This document shows, in pieces, positions 15,755-24,000 of a DNA stretch of 60,908 nucleotides; position 1 is the first letter of the stretch; every line of letters begins with the position of its first letter. Below the pieces are notes generated by a model, which was given only the letters and a program-made list of their open reading frames with translations, was not told the DNA's origin and did not search any database. The translations under genes and the position numbers were made by a program. Source of the stretch: CAYUVF01 sp964448045 (GTDB lineage Bacteria > Bacteroidota > Rhodothermia > Rhodothermales > Salinibacteraceae); NCBI GenBank assembly GCA_964448045.1, contig CAYUVF010000021.1, positions 1-60,908 of the forward strand, read 5' to 3'.

Positions 15755-16173
15755 GATATTTTCCCCGTCTCTGTGACTGTATTAACGCTGTGAGTGTGCG
15801 GCCCGCAGTAACCGGAGGGGTTACCGATGGTGGTCGCACTGGTGCCGAGAGGCGCTATCGTTGCGTTGTCGGCGATGTGATCGACGATGGCGTTGCCCAT
15901 CGCCTTGAACCGGTTCTCAGCCGTGGTCCCGGGGTTGTCGAATTGCCAGGTCAGGATCGACTTGGCCAGCCGCCGGGCCATGCGCTTCCCCCAATCGGGG
16001 TTGATCGCGGAGGATTGCAGGTCGGGATAGTTCTCCCCCATGAGCAGAGCGTACTCCGCCTGCCACTCCGCGTAGATATGGTCGCCGAGGCTGTCGATGT
16101 CGTCTTGCTGCACGGCCTGCCCGTTATAGGCGGTCAGCATGGCCAGGCCGAGAGTATCTCCGTTCATAGACAT
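15751..16173 (-). CDS. Hypothetical protein between spike and secreted genes
   Basis: A 140-residue protein. The N-terminal 100 residues look helical (GLAMLTAYNGQAVQQDDIDS, then RMARRLAKSILTWQF); the end is GPHTHSVNTVTETGKIS, with an HTHxV motif common in tail-tip and spike-associated phage proteins. AAGGAG precedes the ATG and its stop overlaps the next start. A virion or assembly role is suggested by its place directly downstream of the spike gene. Confidence 0.6.
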   Translation of the reverse strand: MSMNGDTLGLAMLTAYNGQAVQQDDIDSLGDHIYAEWQAEYALLMGENYPDLQSSAINPDWGKRMARRLAKSILTWQFDNPGTTAENRFKAMGNAIVDHIADNATIAPLGTSATTIGNPSGYCGPHTHSVNTVTETGKIS

Positions 16174-16194
16174 ATTCGTCGCTCCTTTGTCGCC

Positions 16195-16914
16195 CTATGG
16201 CGCATCCACCATGACAGTCTTACTGCCGATGTGCGGAGCGCCGGTGATGGCGCAGGGGCACATCGTGCTCACCGCCCCGCCTTTCGGCGTGTTGAGGTGT
16301 ATCTGCGGGGCCTTGACGGTCGTATTGCCGCCGGACTTCACGTCGCACTTGCCGCCGACGTCGCACCTGGCGTTGCCTCCGACCTTCACCTTGGCGTTAC
16401 CACCGATGGTCGTTGTCGAGTTCGATCCGATCTTCAGTGTCGAATTGTCGCCGATGGTCACATTCGAGTTGGCGCCGATGTTGGTAGTGGCGTTCTCGTT
16501 GACGTTGACGAACGTATCGCCGTTCGCCTCCATGCGGATGACGTTTCCGTTGGTGTGGAGTATCTCAAAGCAGCCGTCCTCTTCCATCTTGACCTGATGG
16601 CCGATGGGAGTGCGGAAGACCCGGACGCTCGGCGTCGGTGACCCTTCCTCGGGCTTGGCGTGACGCTCCGACCAGAAGAAGCCAAGGTACGCCCACTTGC
16701 TTTCCTGAGTGCGGACAATGAGAACTTCATCGCCGACCACCGGCATGCAGAACAGCCCGTAGCCTGGCCCGGCCAGCGGCGTGCAGGGATAGACCCAGGG
16801 CGTGACGTTGTGTTTCGTGTCGCCGGGATTCTCGCCAAAGCCTCGAATGCGCACCTTGATACGCCCGAGGTCCTTGGGGTCGTCGATGTCGGTTACTATT
16901 GCACGGTGGACCAT
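16195..16914 (-). CDS. Baseplate spike protein, gp5/gpV-like OB-fold with beta-helix
   Basis: A 239-residue protein. Residues 1-100 are the OB-fold of gpV/VgrG spikes (LGRIKVRIRGFGE, then CMPVVGDEVLIVRTQESKWAYLGFF). From about 140 to 215 a short-period repeat of the form (G/N)NxxxxIG runs (NIGANSNVTIGDNSTLKIG), matching the T4 gp5 C-terminal triple beta-helix. The last 30 residues, with CPCAITG and GAPHIGSKTVMV, resemble a PAAR-like metal-binding tip, so the tip may be fused to the spike. The start follows the hub stop directly. Confidence 0.85.
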   Translation of the reverse strand: MVHRAIVTDIDDPKDLGRIKVRIRGFGENPGDTKHNVTPWVYPCTPLAGPGYGLFCMPVVGDEVLIVRTQESKWAYLGFFWSERHAKPEEGSPTPSVRVFRTPIGHQVKMEEDGCFEILHTNGNVIRMEANGDTFVNVNENATTNIGANSNVTIGDNSTLKIGSNSTTTIGGNAKVKVGGNARCDVGGKCDVKSGGNTTVKAPQIHLNTPKGGAVSTMCPCAITGAPHIGSKTVMVDAP

Positions 16915-18111
16915 TTATTGTCCTTTCGTGAGGCCGTCACGGCGGACATCGAATGATGTAGCGCACGCGCCCTCTGAGTTGAGTTCGTGGCGCACCGCCT
17001 CGATGACGTAACGGCCGGAATACTTGGCCCCGAACGGCCGCATATCGTTGACTCTGATCGTATGTCGCTGCCCTGCCCTCATGCCCGGCTCTCCGTTGCC
17101 GAGCACCCCTTCGCCGCGCACGAGTTGTCTGGCGCGACGTTCCATTTCGGCCTGGGCCATTTGTCGCGCCTGCGCATTGGCGGACGAATCCGAGGCCATC
17201 AGCTTCACACCGTAGATGCGGATCGTCTCGATTCTCTCGGTACGCACCCGGATGTCGGTGTAGACCTCATCCCGCCCTTCCTCTAGCTGCGCCTTGCCGG
17301 TCGTCTCGCCGATATCGCCGTAGCCGGTCCAGTTGATGACCTCTACCTTTTTCCGCTGTCCTGCGGTCTCGATGCCTGGACGGAACGAGATGAGGGGTCG
17401 CGCTCCGGGGGCCTCAAGTTCCGGTCGGTCGACATTGTAGGTCATCGTCAGGTCCGGTAGCGGATGGTCCTTGTCAAGCAACGAGTACCACTCAGTCCCG
17501 GCGAGGTAGTCGTCGTCGGCCATGACAAGATACTCGTTCCGCACTAACAGGCTGTAGGCATGGGCCTTAGCGAGTTCCTGCAGAACCTGCCAGTCGGTCT
17601 GGTCGGTCTGCTGGACATCCTGATCATCTTTGAGCTTATAATCCGCCAGCGGCCACTCAGGCTTTGCTATGAGAGTAAGGCCGTGGTCTTCAGCGATTTC
17701 GCGCGCTATGCTGAGATAACTCGGATTAGTGTACTCGCGGATGCGCTCCCGCTTCAGCCGATAGCTTAGATCATGGCACCGGATGCTCAGGTGCGAGGCA
17801 TCATCCCCATCGGTGAACTCCGGCTTCATCTCGATTACTTCGCCGGTGAACAACAGCCGCAGATCGTGAACGAACCCAAGCCAGAACTGCACCTTGCAGC
17901 CGAGTCCCAGGTCGGCGAACTTGTAGCCCTTGTTCGGGGAGATATGTGTATTGTCGAAGCGGAACGAGTCGCTATGACTAATCGTGAACTCCAGTTCGGC
18001 CGCCTCAGTCAGGCTCTCCTCGTAGGTGATGCTGCCCACGTGTAACTTGGCGCGGTCGCACAGGCCGGCCCCGTCGATGGTCATCTTCCAGTCGTAGGCC
18101 CTATTCGGCAC
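16915..18111 (-). CDS. Baseplate hub, phage late control gene D-like
   Basis: A 398-residue protein of the gpD/gp27-like hub family: an N-terminal tube-like barrel (HVGSITYEESLTEAAELEFT), FTGEVIEMKPEFTDGDDAS, and the central CHDLSYRLKRERIREYTN and YLSIAREIAEDHGLTL segments typical of these hubs. It joins the tube to the spike. GTG start at 18111 overlaps the LysM gene by 11 bases. It precedes the spike gene, as in T4, P2 and eCIS orders. Confidence 0.85.
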   Translation of the reverse strand: MPNRAYDWKMTIDGAGLCDRAKLHVGSITYEESLTEAAELEFTISHSDSFRFDNTHISPNKGYKFADLGLGCKVQFWLGFVHDLRLLFTGEVIEMKPEFTDGDDASHLSIRCHDLSYRLKRERIREYTNPSYLSIAREIAEDHGLTLIAKPEWPLADYKLKDDQDVQQTDQTDWQVLQELAKAHAYSLLVRNEYLVMADDDYLAGTEWYSLLDKDHPLPDLTMTYNVDRPELEAPGARPLISFRPGIETAGQRKKVEVINWTGYGDIGETTGKAQLEEGRDEVYTDIRVRTERIETIRIYGVKLMASDSSANAQARQMAQAEMERRARQLVRGEGVLGNGEPGMRAGQRHTIRVNDMRPFGAKYSGRYVIEAVRHELNSEGACATSFDVRRDGLTKGQ

Positions 18112-18274
18112 GAGGCACCTCGATTATCTGGCCGGGTTGCGGATTCCAGAGGTCCAGTTCAGGATTGGCCTCAAGCAGCAGCGGATACTTCGAGGCATCG
18201 CCATAGACCCGGTAAGCGAGGTTGTCTATGCGCTCGCCGGGGAGGACCTCTACGTATTCTTGAGCACTCGCCAT
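18101..18274 (-). CDS. Small LysM / tail protein X-like protein
   Basis: A 57-residue gene. The protein carries a single LysM-type motif: VEVLPGERIDNLAYRVYGDA, YPLLLEANPELDLWNPQPGQ, IIEVP. P2 gpX is similar in size and place. In extracellular injection systems this motif is usually fused to the CIS-tube domain, whereas here it is a separate frame overlapping the CIS-tube gene by 25 bases and the hub gene by 11. It likely helps anchor the baseplate hub or spike. Confidence 0.8.
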   Translation of the reverse strand: MASAQEYVEVLPGERIDNLAYRVYGDASKYPLLLEANPELDLWNPQPGQIIEVPRAE

Positions 18275-18795
18275 TCCCTGAACTCCAGTTGAATGTTGGC
18301 CTCGCGCGCGGTCATGTCGGAGAAGAAAGCCGTTATCTGCGGCCGATACCGCACGATGACACCCGAGAAGCCGCGCGGGCCGATTGCTACATTGAGCCGA
18401 GCCGGACGCCCAAGCGTCGGAAGCGGAGCCATCCAGCGATAGAAGGTGAGTTCGATCTGTTCGAAGTCGACAGAAACCGAGGGAGTGTCCGGGGCCGGAG
18501 ACACCTGATTCTCCAGCTTGTGCTTAATGCGTGGCGTCGACGGCTCGGCTATATACAGAAGCGGCAGGGTGAAGGTGCGCGGGCTGCTGCCGACGAACTG
18601 CAGGTCGCCGCCTCGCGTGTCACCTTTCCACAGAATCTCCGCCCAGTTGTGCGCCAGCTCATACTCGAACGTCTCCGGGTTGAACTGGAAGTACATATAC
18701 TCGTTGTTGTCGAGATTGTAGAACCGCGCCTTGGCGAGCTGCACCTCCGGGAAGGGGTCGGAAGTCAGGCCGGATGTCGGGATGAACAGCGGCAT
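18250..18795 (-). CDS. CIS-tube type tail protein
   Basis: A 181-residue protein with the contractile-injection-system tube domain signature FQFNPETFEYELAHNWAE followed by SPRTFTLPLLYIAEP. In Pvc and Afp particles this domain belongs to the protein linking tube and hub, usually with a C-terminal LysM; here LysM is encoded next door. The start overlaps the tape-measure stop (TAATG). Confidence 0.85.
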   Translation of the reverse strand: MPLFIPTSGLTSDPFPEVQLAKARFYNLDNNEYMYFQFNPETFEYELAHNWAEILWKGDTRGGDLQFVGSSPRTFTLPLLYIAEPSTPRIKHKLENQVSPAPDTPSVSVDFEQIELTFYRWMAPLPTLGRPARLNVAIGPRGFSGVIVRYRPQITAFFSDMTAREANIQLEFREWRVLKNT

Positions 18796-21700
18796 TAGAA
18801 TCGTCCATCCTTCCCGCGCAGGCGCTTGCGGTCAAGTTCCCGTGCTATCTGGCGGGCCAGTTCGCGGGCGTTGCCTCCGTTGTCCCCGGGCGGAACCTTG
18901 ATCTCAATCTTGTCCTCCTTGATCTCCATCAGCCGGGCGATCTTGCCAAGGAGCCGGACCGATTCCTGTTGGCTTTCGCTCTCCATCGGCGCCGTCGCTT
19001 CGCCCTGCTGCCCCCCTGGTGCGGGCGGCCACTCGCGAGGCATGGGCCGGTCGGATGGACTGACAGCGGCTTCGGCCGGAACGTGCGGCGCGGGCAGCGT
19101 TGACAGGCGGACATCAGGGTTGACTACCGAGGTCGGGATGTTGAGCGTCGGTGGTGTTGGCAGGTCGGCCAACAGTGGCCTGATGAGCATTTCGAGCTGC
19201 GGCAGGGTCGTGTCTATTCGCGACAGGACCCCGATCATCTGCACAAGCTGAGGGCTGGACACTAGCTTGCGGGCGTCGACATTTGCCTTCTGCACGGCCG
19301 GGACCACACTAAGCCGCTGCGCGGGCAGGTTGAGCGCCTTTTCCAGGTCCAGCCCGGGCTTACGAACCTGTCCCATGATGCCGACGATGGGCACCTCGAC
19401 CATAGGCGGCCTGATCTTCTCGATGAGGGCGGTGACGTTTATCTGATTGGCCCCGGCCGCGACGGTCTTGCCGATGAAGGCGTTGACCTCCATTCCTTGC
19501 TTGCCCGGCCCCGCACTCGCAGGCTCGCCCATAGTGGTCGGGATTTCGAAGCCCATATCCGAGGCCGCCTTCTCCAGGGCGCTCTGCTGGTCCCCGGCCG
19601 CCTTCCGGGCGGCATTGGTACTTTGCTTGACCCACTTGAACTTGAACTCAGGGTCCAGACTCATATCGAAGAAGGCCGCAGAGGCATGGCGCAAACTTTC
19701 GCGCATCTGCTGGGGTAACGCCATGTACCTCTTCTCGTGCTCGCCTAATGTTTGGGCCCACCGCCCCTCTACGGTGACGGCGATCTGACCGGAGAGCAGA
19801 CCGGCCGTGACCTGATCGGCTGGCTTGAACCCGAGGGCGACCTTCCCAAACGCATCAAAGAACTGCGGGTTGATCCCTTCGAATTTGCCGAGCTTGAATG
19901 CGCGCTTGATCTCTCCGGTGGCCCCCCATTCATAAATCGAGTTCATCCCGCTATTGAATGCATCTACAACAGCCCCGGCAGCGGATTGCGCCAAGCCTCC
20001 GGCGCCCTTCGCCCCATCTACAACGCCTTCGCCCACGGCCTTGCCCATCTCGATGGCGGCTTCCTTGATGTCCTTCGCGACGTCATCCAGCCCCGTCACC
20101 CGCAGTAGCCATTCTGCCCCCTCTACCACTTTGTCGAAGAACCACTTAATAACCTTAAAGCCCGGCGAGTCTATGATAGCGTTGAGCGCCCATTCGGCGG
20201 CGTCCTTGATGCTGCCCCAAGCCGACTCTGCGGTCCCCTTGATATCTCCCCAAACGCCCTTGATCCAGCCCCAGAAGTCGGAAGCGAGCTCTTTCGTCTT
20301 GCCCCATACCCACGCGACCTTTTCCTTGACCCAATCCCAGTGGTCGATGATTAGCTTAATGCCGCCGATCAGCATGCCGATAGGGCCGAACAGCATGAAT
20401 ACCCAGCCCGGGATCTTCTTGAAGATGCCGTAGAGTTTGCCGACCGCCCATTTCCCGAACTTCCATAGGCCCTGGAACGCCTTGATGATCAGCACCACCG
20501 CCCCGACGATGAGCATGAGGGGCGATATAAGAATGCGCGCCCAGATCGGACCATTGCGGAAGGTGTCGAACATCCACTTCGCGGCCTTCTGGACCCACGC
20601 CACGACTTCATCCCAATACTTAATCAGCAGGTACACGGCCGCCGCAAGCGCGATCACTGCCATAATGGCAATGCCTATCGGGTTGGTGAGGAACGCGAGA
20701 GAGAGACCCTTGAGGGCGAGCGCTGCTTTGCTAATGGCTGAGACAATGGTGCTACCCAACGCCGAGAACGCCAGCCGCAGCTTCAGGATCGGGGTTGTAT
20801 TCCCAAGCCAGAAGAGGGTCTTCCCCAGCGCGCCCATGCTACGCAAGGTCACTCCAGTTCCCTTCGCCAAAGCAACCATCGCCATATTGGCGTGTAGCAT
20901 CTTGAGGCCGAAGAGGACAGTCCCAATCGCCCCACCGACAAGCAGCAGCGCGCCAAACGCGGCCGTTCCCCAGGCCGCCCACTTGGCGGCGTCAGGGTGG
21001 GCGAGGGCAAACTGCCGGAGCCACTTGGTAGCCTTCCACACGGCGTCTATGACGGCCTTGAGCGGGGATAGTAGGTTGCTCCCCAGCTCATCCGCGAGCT
21101 TGCCAACCGTATTGGTCATCCGTTCCCAGGCAGCAAGAGCGCCCTTCATGCGTTCCGCAACCATAGCAGCGCCAGCGGTGCTGTTCTCTATCTCTTTCGA
21201 CTTGGTGAGGAACTCATCCGCCCTGCCCAGCATATTCGCCGTGAACATGCCGCCCTCTTCTCCGAATATCTTGTTGATGAAGCCGGCCTGGTCCCCCGTA
21301 AGGGTTTCGCCCGGCTTGACGTCCAGCCCAACTTCTATGTTCTTCAGGACCTCGCCCACACCGAGGAACTTACCTTCATCATCAAAGACGCGAATCCCGG
21401 CCTTTTCCAATTCGTCACGTTTGGCTACCAACTGCCGCAGGAACGCTTTGTAAGCAGTCCCTGATCGCGACCCGCCCAACCCTAACGTGTCCGCAAAGCC
21501 CAGACCAGTTTCTATCTCGGAGAAGGACAAGCCCAGGTTCTTGGCCACGCCCATCACCTCAGCCATCCCGGCTGCGAGGGAAGGCAATGTCGTCTTGAAC
21601 TTCTGCACGGCCGCTGACGTCTGGTTGAAGAGCATGCTGGTCATCTCCTGATGCGACATCGTCTCTTCCCACTGGCCCCCGTATACAGCGAGGGCGGAAG

Positions 21701-22238
21701 AGACCAGACCAGTGGCTTCAGCCATCGTTCCCATGCCCGCCACGGCCGTCTTCGCTGCCGCGTCGGCGCCCACTGCAGCGAGATCGACGTCGCCTAAGGC
21801 TGAGACCATATCGTAGAATGCGGCGTCAATCTGCGCGGCAGGTATGCGGGTGTTTTCCGCAACGTCCGCCAGCACGTTCTTGACCTTCCCCATTTCCTTG
21901 GCTATCTGCTCAGCCCCGATGCCCGGGCCAACGCGCAGTGAGGCTATGTTTTGCAGCCGGTCCTCGGCCTTGGCCGATTCTTTTGCCAACAGGGTCATCC
22001 CCCCGAGCACGCCCGCACCGACCCCCATCGCACCCATCGACCACTTCATCCCCTGGCGGGCCTTGTCCATCTGTCGGCGGATGCGGTCGGTGTCCTTGAC
22101 TATCTTGTCCGCGACGTTGTCCGAGGTCCTCTTCAGGCCTTGCAGCGTGCGCTCAGCCTGCTTGACCCCGCCGGTCATTTGGTCCTTCCACTTGAGGACC
22201 ACACCCAGGCCCAGCGAACTTGACAGACCGCCCATCAT
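18795..22238 (-). CDS. Tape-measure protein
   Basis: A 1147-residue protein, the length ruler of the tail. The N-terminal ~400 residues match the phage tail tape-measure domain (RTSDNVADKIVKDTDRIRRQ, GVLGGMTLLAKESAKAEDRL, FADTLGLGGSRSGTAYKAFL). Roughly 400-680 contains several hydrophobic segments (AAFGALLLVGGAIGTVLFGL, ISPLMLIVGAVVLIIKAF) and a Trp-rich helical stretch (HWDWVKEKVAWVWGKTKEL). The C-terminal 250 residues are Pro-rich and then helical. The start overlaps the stop of the frameshifted chaperone (ATGA), which supports both. Confidence 0.92.
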   Translation of the reverse strand: MMGGLSSSLGLGVVLKWKDQMTGGVKQAERTLQGLKRTSDNVADKIVKDTDRIRRQMDKARQGMKWSMGAMGVGAGVLGGMTLLAKESAKAEDRLQNIASLRVGPGIGAEQIAKEMGKVKNVLADVAENTRIPAAQIDAAFYDMVSALGDVDLAAVGADAAAKTAVAGMGTMAEATGLVSSALAVYGGQWEETMSHQEMTSMLFNQTSAAVQKFKTTLPSLAAGMAEVMGVAKNLGLSFSEIETGLGFADTLGLGGSRSGTAYKAFLRQLVAKRDELEKAGIRVFDDEGKFLGVGEVLKNIEVGLDVKPGETLTGDQAGFINKIFGEEGGMFTANMLGRADEFLTKSKEIENSTAGAAMVAERMKGALAAWERMTNTVGKLADELGSNLLSPLKAVIDAVWKATKWLRQFALAHPDAAKWAAWGTAAFGALLLVGGAIGTVLFGLKMLHANMAMVALAKGTGVTLRSMGALGKTLFWLGNTTPILKLRLAFSALGSTIVSAISKAALALKGLSLAFLTNPIGIAIMAVIALAAAVYLLIKYWDEVVAWVQKAAKWMFDTFRNGPIWARILISPLMLIVGAVVLIIKAFQGLWKFGKWAVGKLYGIFKKIPGWVFMLFGPIGMLIGGIKLIIDHWDWVKEKVAWVWGKTKELASDFWGWIKGVWGDIKGTAESAWGSIKDAAEWALNAIIDSPGFKVIKWFFDKVVEGAEWLLRVTGLDDVAKDIKEAAIEMGKAVGEGVVDGAKGAGGLAQSAAGAVVDAFNSGMNSIYEWGATGEIKRAFKLGKFEGINPQFFDAFGKVALGFKPADQVTAGLLSGQIAVTVEGRWAQTLGEHEKRYMALPQQMRESLRHASAAFFDMSLDPEFKFKWVKQSTNAARKAAGDQQSALEKAASDMGFEIPTTMGEPASAGPGKQGMEVNAFIGKTVAAGANQINVTALIEKIRPPMVEVPIVGIMGQVRKPGLDLEKALNLPAQRLSVVPAVQKANVDARKLVSSPQLVQMIGVLSRIDTTLPQLEMLIRPLLADLPTPPTLNIPTSVVNPDVRLSTLPAPHVPAEAAVSPSDRPMPREWPPAPGGQQGEATAPMESESQQESVRLLGKIARLMEIKEDKIEIKVPPGDNGGNARELARQIARELDRKRLRGKDGRF

Positions 22239-22875
22239 CGGCTTCTCACCTCAGCCATAGTTTTCTCCTGTTCCCGGCGGACCAGGTCGTTATAGTCGAT
22301 TAGCTGATTGATCCACTCCATGAACTCAGCGTGCTCCATATCGAGTATCTCGCGAGGGGCTGCGCTCAGGCCCTTCGCGAGGTAGAACATGGCTTTGCGC
22401 AGCGGTGCGACCGGACACGGGAACGCCTCGATCAGTTCGCGGAAGGTGCGAAAGGGTGGGCTAGTTTCCCGTCCTGGTCCAGCTTAGCCGCCGGGGTTCC
22501 GTTGATCTCATCGAACTTCGCTTCGAGGGCCTGCATATCCTGCGGCGTCATGTCGAGGAAGACGTTCCAGTTGATCTTGTCGTTGCCGAGGTCGCCAACC
22601 TGAGTGCATACCCGAGCGTAGAGGATGGCGTTCATTTGATACATGGCCGCCTCGACCTGCTTGGCCGCGCCGAGGTTTATCCCGGAGAAGCCGCCATCCG
22701 GGGTCATGGCCACCTCGAGCGCCTTGTCCCGGGAAAAGCGTTTGATCCTGTCGTCATTGGCCAAATCGATGATGTCGCGGTTCTTGACGCGACGCATCGT
22801 TACTGTCTTGTGGAGGGTGCCGGACTCGTCTTCATAGCCGACCGGCAGGTCAAAAGTGATTGTGGTCCCGCTCAT
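22235..22875 (-). CDS. Tail assembly chaperone, -1 frameshift long form
   Basis: Predicted 213-residue product: 142 residues in the first frame, then 71 in the -1 frame entered at CCCTTTC (22450-22456). The extension (FRELIEAFPCPVAPLRKAMF, later HAEFMEWINQLIDYNDLVRR) is protein-like, open for more than 70 codons, and its stop at 22235 overlaps the tape-measure ATG at 22238 by four bases. This is the G/GT arrangement conserved in long-tailed phages. The extension has no good start of its own. The frameshift is inferred, not observed. Confidence 0.8.
22432..22875 (-). CDS. Tail assembly chaperone, short form
   Basis: A 147-residue protein opening TFDLPVGYEDESGTLHKTV, typical of tail assembly chaperones placed between tube and tape-measure genes. 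It binds nascent tape measure and tube subunits during assembly. GGGAG precedes the ATG. The gene carries a -1 slippery heptamer 7 codons before its stop, giving a longer second product (see next entry). It is non-structural in related phages. Confidence 0.85.
   Translation of the reverse strand: MSGTTITFDLPVGYEDESGTLHKTVTMRRVKNRDIIDLANDDRIKRFSRDKALEVAMTPDGGFSGINLGAAKQVEAAMYQMNAILYARVCTQVGDLGNDKINWNVFLDMTPQDMQALEAKFDEINGTPAAKLDQDGKLAHPFAPSAN
22450..22456 (-). promoter_or_regulatory. Programmed -1 ribosomal frameshift slippery site CCCTTTC
   Basis: On the minus strand the heptamer reads C CCT TTC with CCT and TTC as in-frame codons (first bases at 22455 and 22452, a multiple of three from the start 22875). 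It fits X XXY YYZ exactly; Pro and Phe tRNAs can re-pair on CCC and TTT. It lies 6 codons upstream of the first-frame stop codon. Confidence 0.8.
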
Positions 22876-22893
22876 TTCAGTTACTCCCTTGTG

Positions 22894-23457
22894 TTATTGG
22901 AAAATGCTCAGTATCTCCCCGGCCGTCCCAGAGAAGACTCCCTTCTGTTCATAGATGCCCGAATGCTGAATGGTGAGGGATTCGAAGGCGATATCGGGCT
23001 GGCGGGCGCGCAGGCGCGGGCCTTCCCAGGCCGACGGCCAGGCGTCAAAGTAATCCCACCGCCACGCCTCGAACGTGACCATCCCGGCGGGGGTGTCTAC
23101 CCAGTCGAGCAGATAGACCGACATCGTTCTCCGGTAGTCGCGTCGTCCTTTGGTCCACGTGCGGACCTCGTCGAACCATCTGTACATGGCGCGGCTGAAC
23201 GTCATCCCGCGCTTACAGGTGAGCGCATCCTGGCGCGCGCGCCGGGCGTAGCGATGCACACCAGGATGACCGCCCTCCTTCACCATGCGAACATCGACCT
23301 CATCCGCCAGACCGGATATTTCATCGAACCCGGCCACCAACTCTTTGCCGGTGAACTCACCGTCGATCTGGACAACGAACTGGAAGTTCTTCAGCTTCTC
23401 CAGATCGAGAACATTGAGGGCCGACACGGCCTTTTGCGGGAGGTCGAAGACGTTCAC
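22894..23457 (-). CDS. Tail tube protein 2 (gp19-like)
   Basis: A 187-residue protein of the contractile tube family: FQFVVQIDGEFTGKELVAGF, DEISGLADEVDVRM and a C-terminal DIAFESLTIQHSGI strand set. It is larger than its upstream paralogue by an insertion around 80-130 (RDYRRTMSVYLLDWVDTPAG). Paired tube genes are normal in eCIS and T4-like injection systems, where the second tube protein adapts the tube to the baseplate. GTG start four bases after the preceding stop. Confidence 0.8.
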   Translation of the reverse strand: MNVFDLPQKAVSALNVLDLEKLKNFQFVVQIDGEFTGKELVAGFDEISGLADEVDVRMVKEGGHPGVHRYARRARQDALTCKRGMTFSRAMYRWFDEVRTWTKGRRDYRRTMSVYLLDWVDTPAGMVTFEAWRWDYFDAWPSAWEGPRLRARQPDIAFESLTIQHSGIYEQKGVFSGTAGEILSIFQ

Positions 23458-23460
23458 GGC

Positions 23461-23913
23461 TTAACCAAAGTCGAGTTCGCGCGCGACGATGTTCCAGGCG
23501 TACGGCAGGGCCTCGCCCTCGTTGTTCGCGTCGTGCTCAGGGAAACTTGACTTCTGTACCCAGGCCTCCTTGAAGCTCATGCGGCCGACCTCGTCGCCGT
23601 CGCGATTCAGCACGACGATAGCGCCGTCCTTGCGTTCCTTGGAACCCTTCTTGAACCAGTCCCAAAACATCTGGATGTCGGCGATGCCGCCGACCCGCAA
23701 ATGCTTGGTCACGGTCAGGCGATGCGGTTTACGCAGGCCGGAAGAGGTTCGGGTGTTGATGTCGTCGACGCCGGTCCGGGCGTTGACCTCGCCCCACTCC
23801 GCGTCGTCGAGCTTGAATTTCTCGAAGGCCATGACACTGACGCCGTCAATCTCTACTCGAAACTTCGAGTTGAGTTCGACGTTGGCATTGGCTTCGGCTG
23901 ATCCGTAGCTCAT
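23461..23913 (-). CDS. Tail tube protein 1, main tube subunit (gp19-like)
   Basis: A 150-residue protein with the tube fold: SKFRVEIDGVSVMAFEKFKL, then RLTVTKHLRVGG and a C-terminal beta pair (EAWVQKSSFPEHDANNE, AWNIVARELDFG). Immediate upstream neighbour is the sheath, the standard order. A stem-loop sits in the leader (23951-23980), as before the capsid gene, fitting high expression. AAGGAGATATAGC precedes the ATG. Confidence 0.85.
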   Translation of the reverse strand: MSYGSAEANANVELNSKFRVEIDGVSVMAFEKFKLDDAEWGEVNARTGVDDINTRTSSGLRKPHRLTVTKHLRVGGIADIQMFWDWFKKGSKERKDGAIVVLNRDGDEVGRMSFKEAWVQKSSFPEHDANNEGEALPYAWNIVARELDFG

Positions 23914-23950
23914 GCTATATCTCCTTGCAGTAGCTCACAGTTCTTGTCTG

Positions 23951-23980
23951 CCGGCGTAGCGCGTCAAAGCACCACGCCGG
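23951..23980 (-). promoter_or_regulatory. Leader stem-loop upstream of the main tube gene
   Basis: CCGGCGT (23951-23957) pairs with ACGCCGG (23974-23980); interior pairs extend it to about 12 bp with two mismatches. On the minus strand a five-U run precedes it, so it is not a terminator for this operon. GCGTGGTGCTTTGACGC in its sequence closely matches the element at 34885-34904. Confidence 0.6.
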
Positions 23981-24000
23981 GGGAAAAAGAGCCGCCACGA

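Noticed and set aside
22464..22470. GGGAAAC as the frameshift heptamer
   Set aside because: It is out of register: in-frame codons are GGG AAA, so X XXY YYZ does not fit. CCCTTTC nearby is in register.
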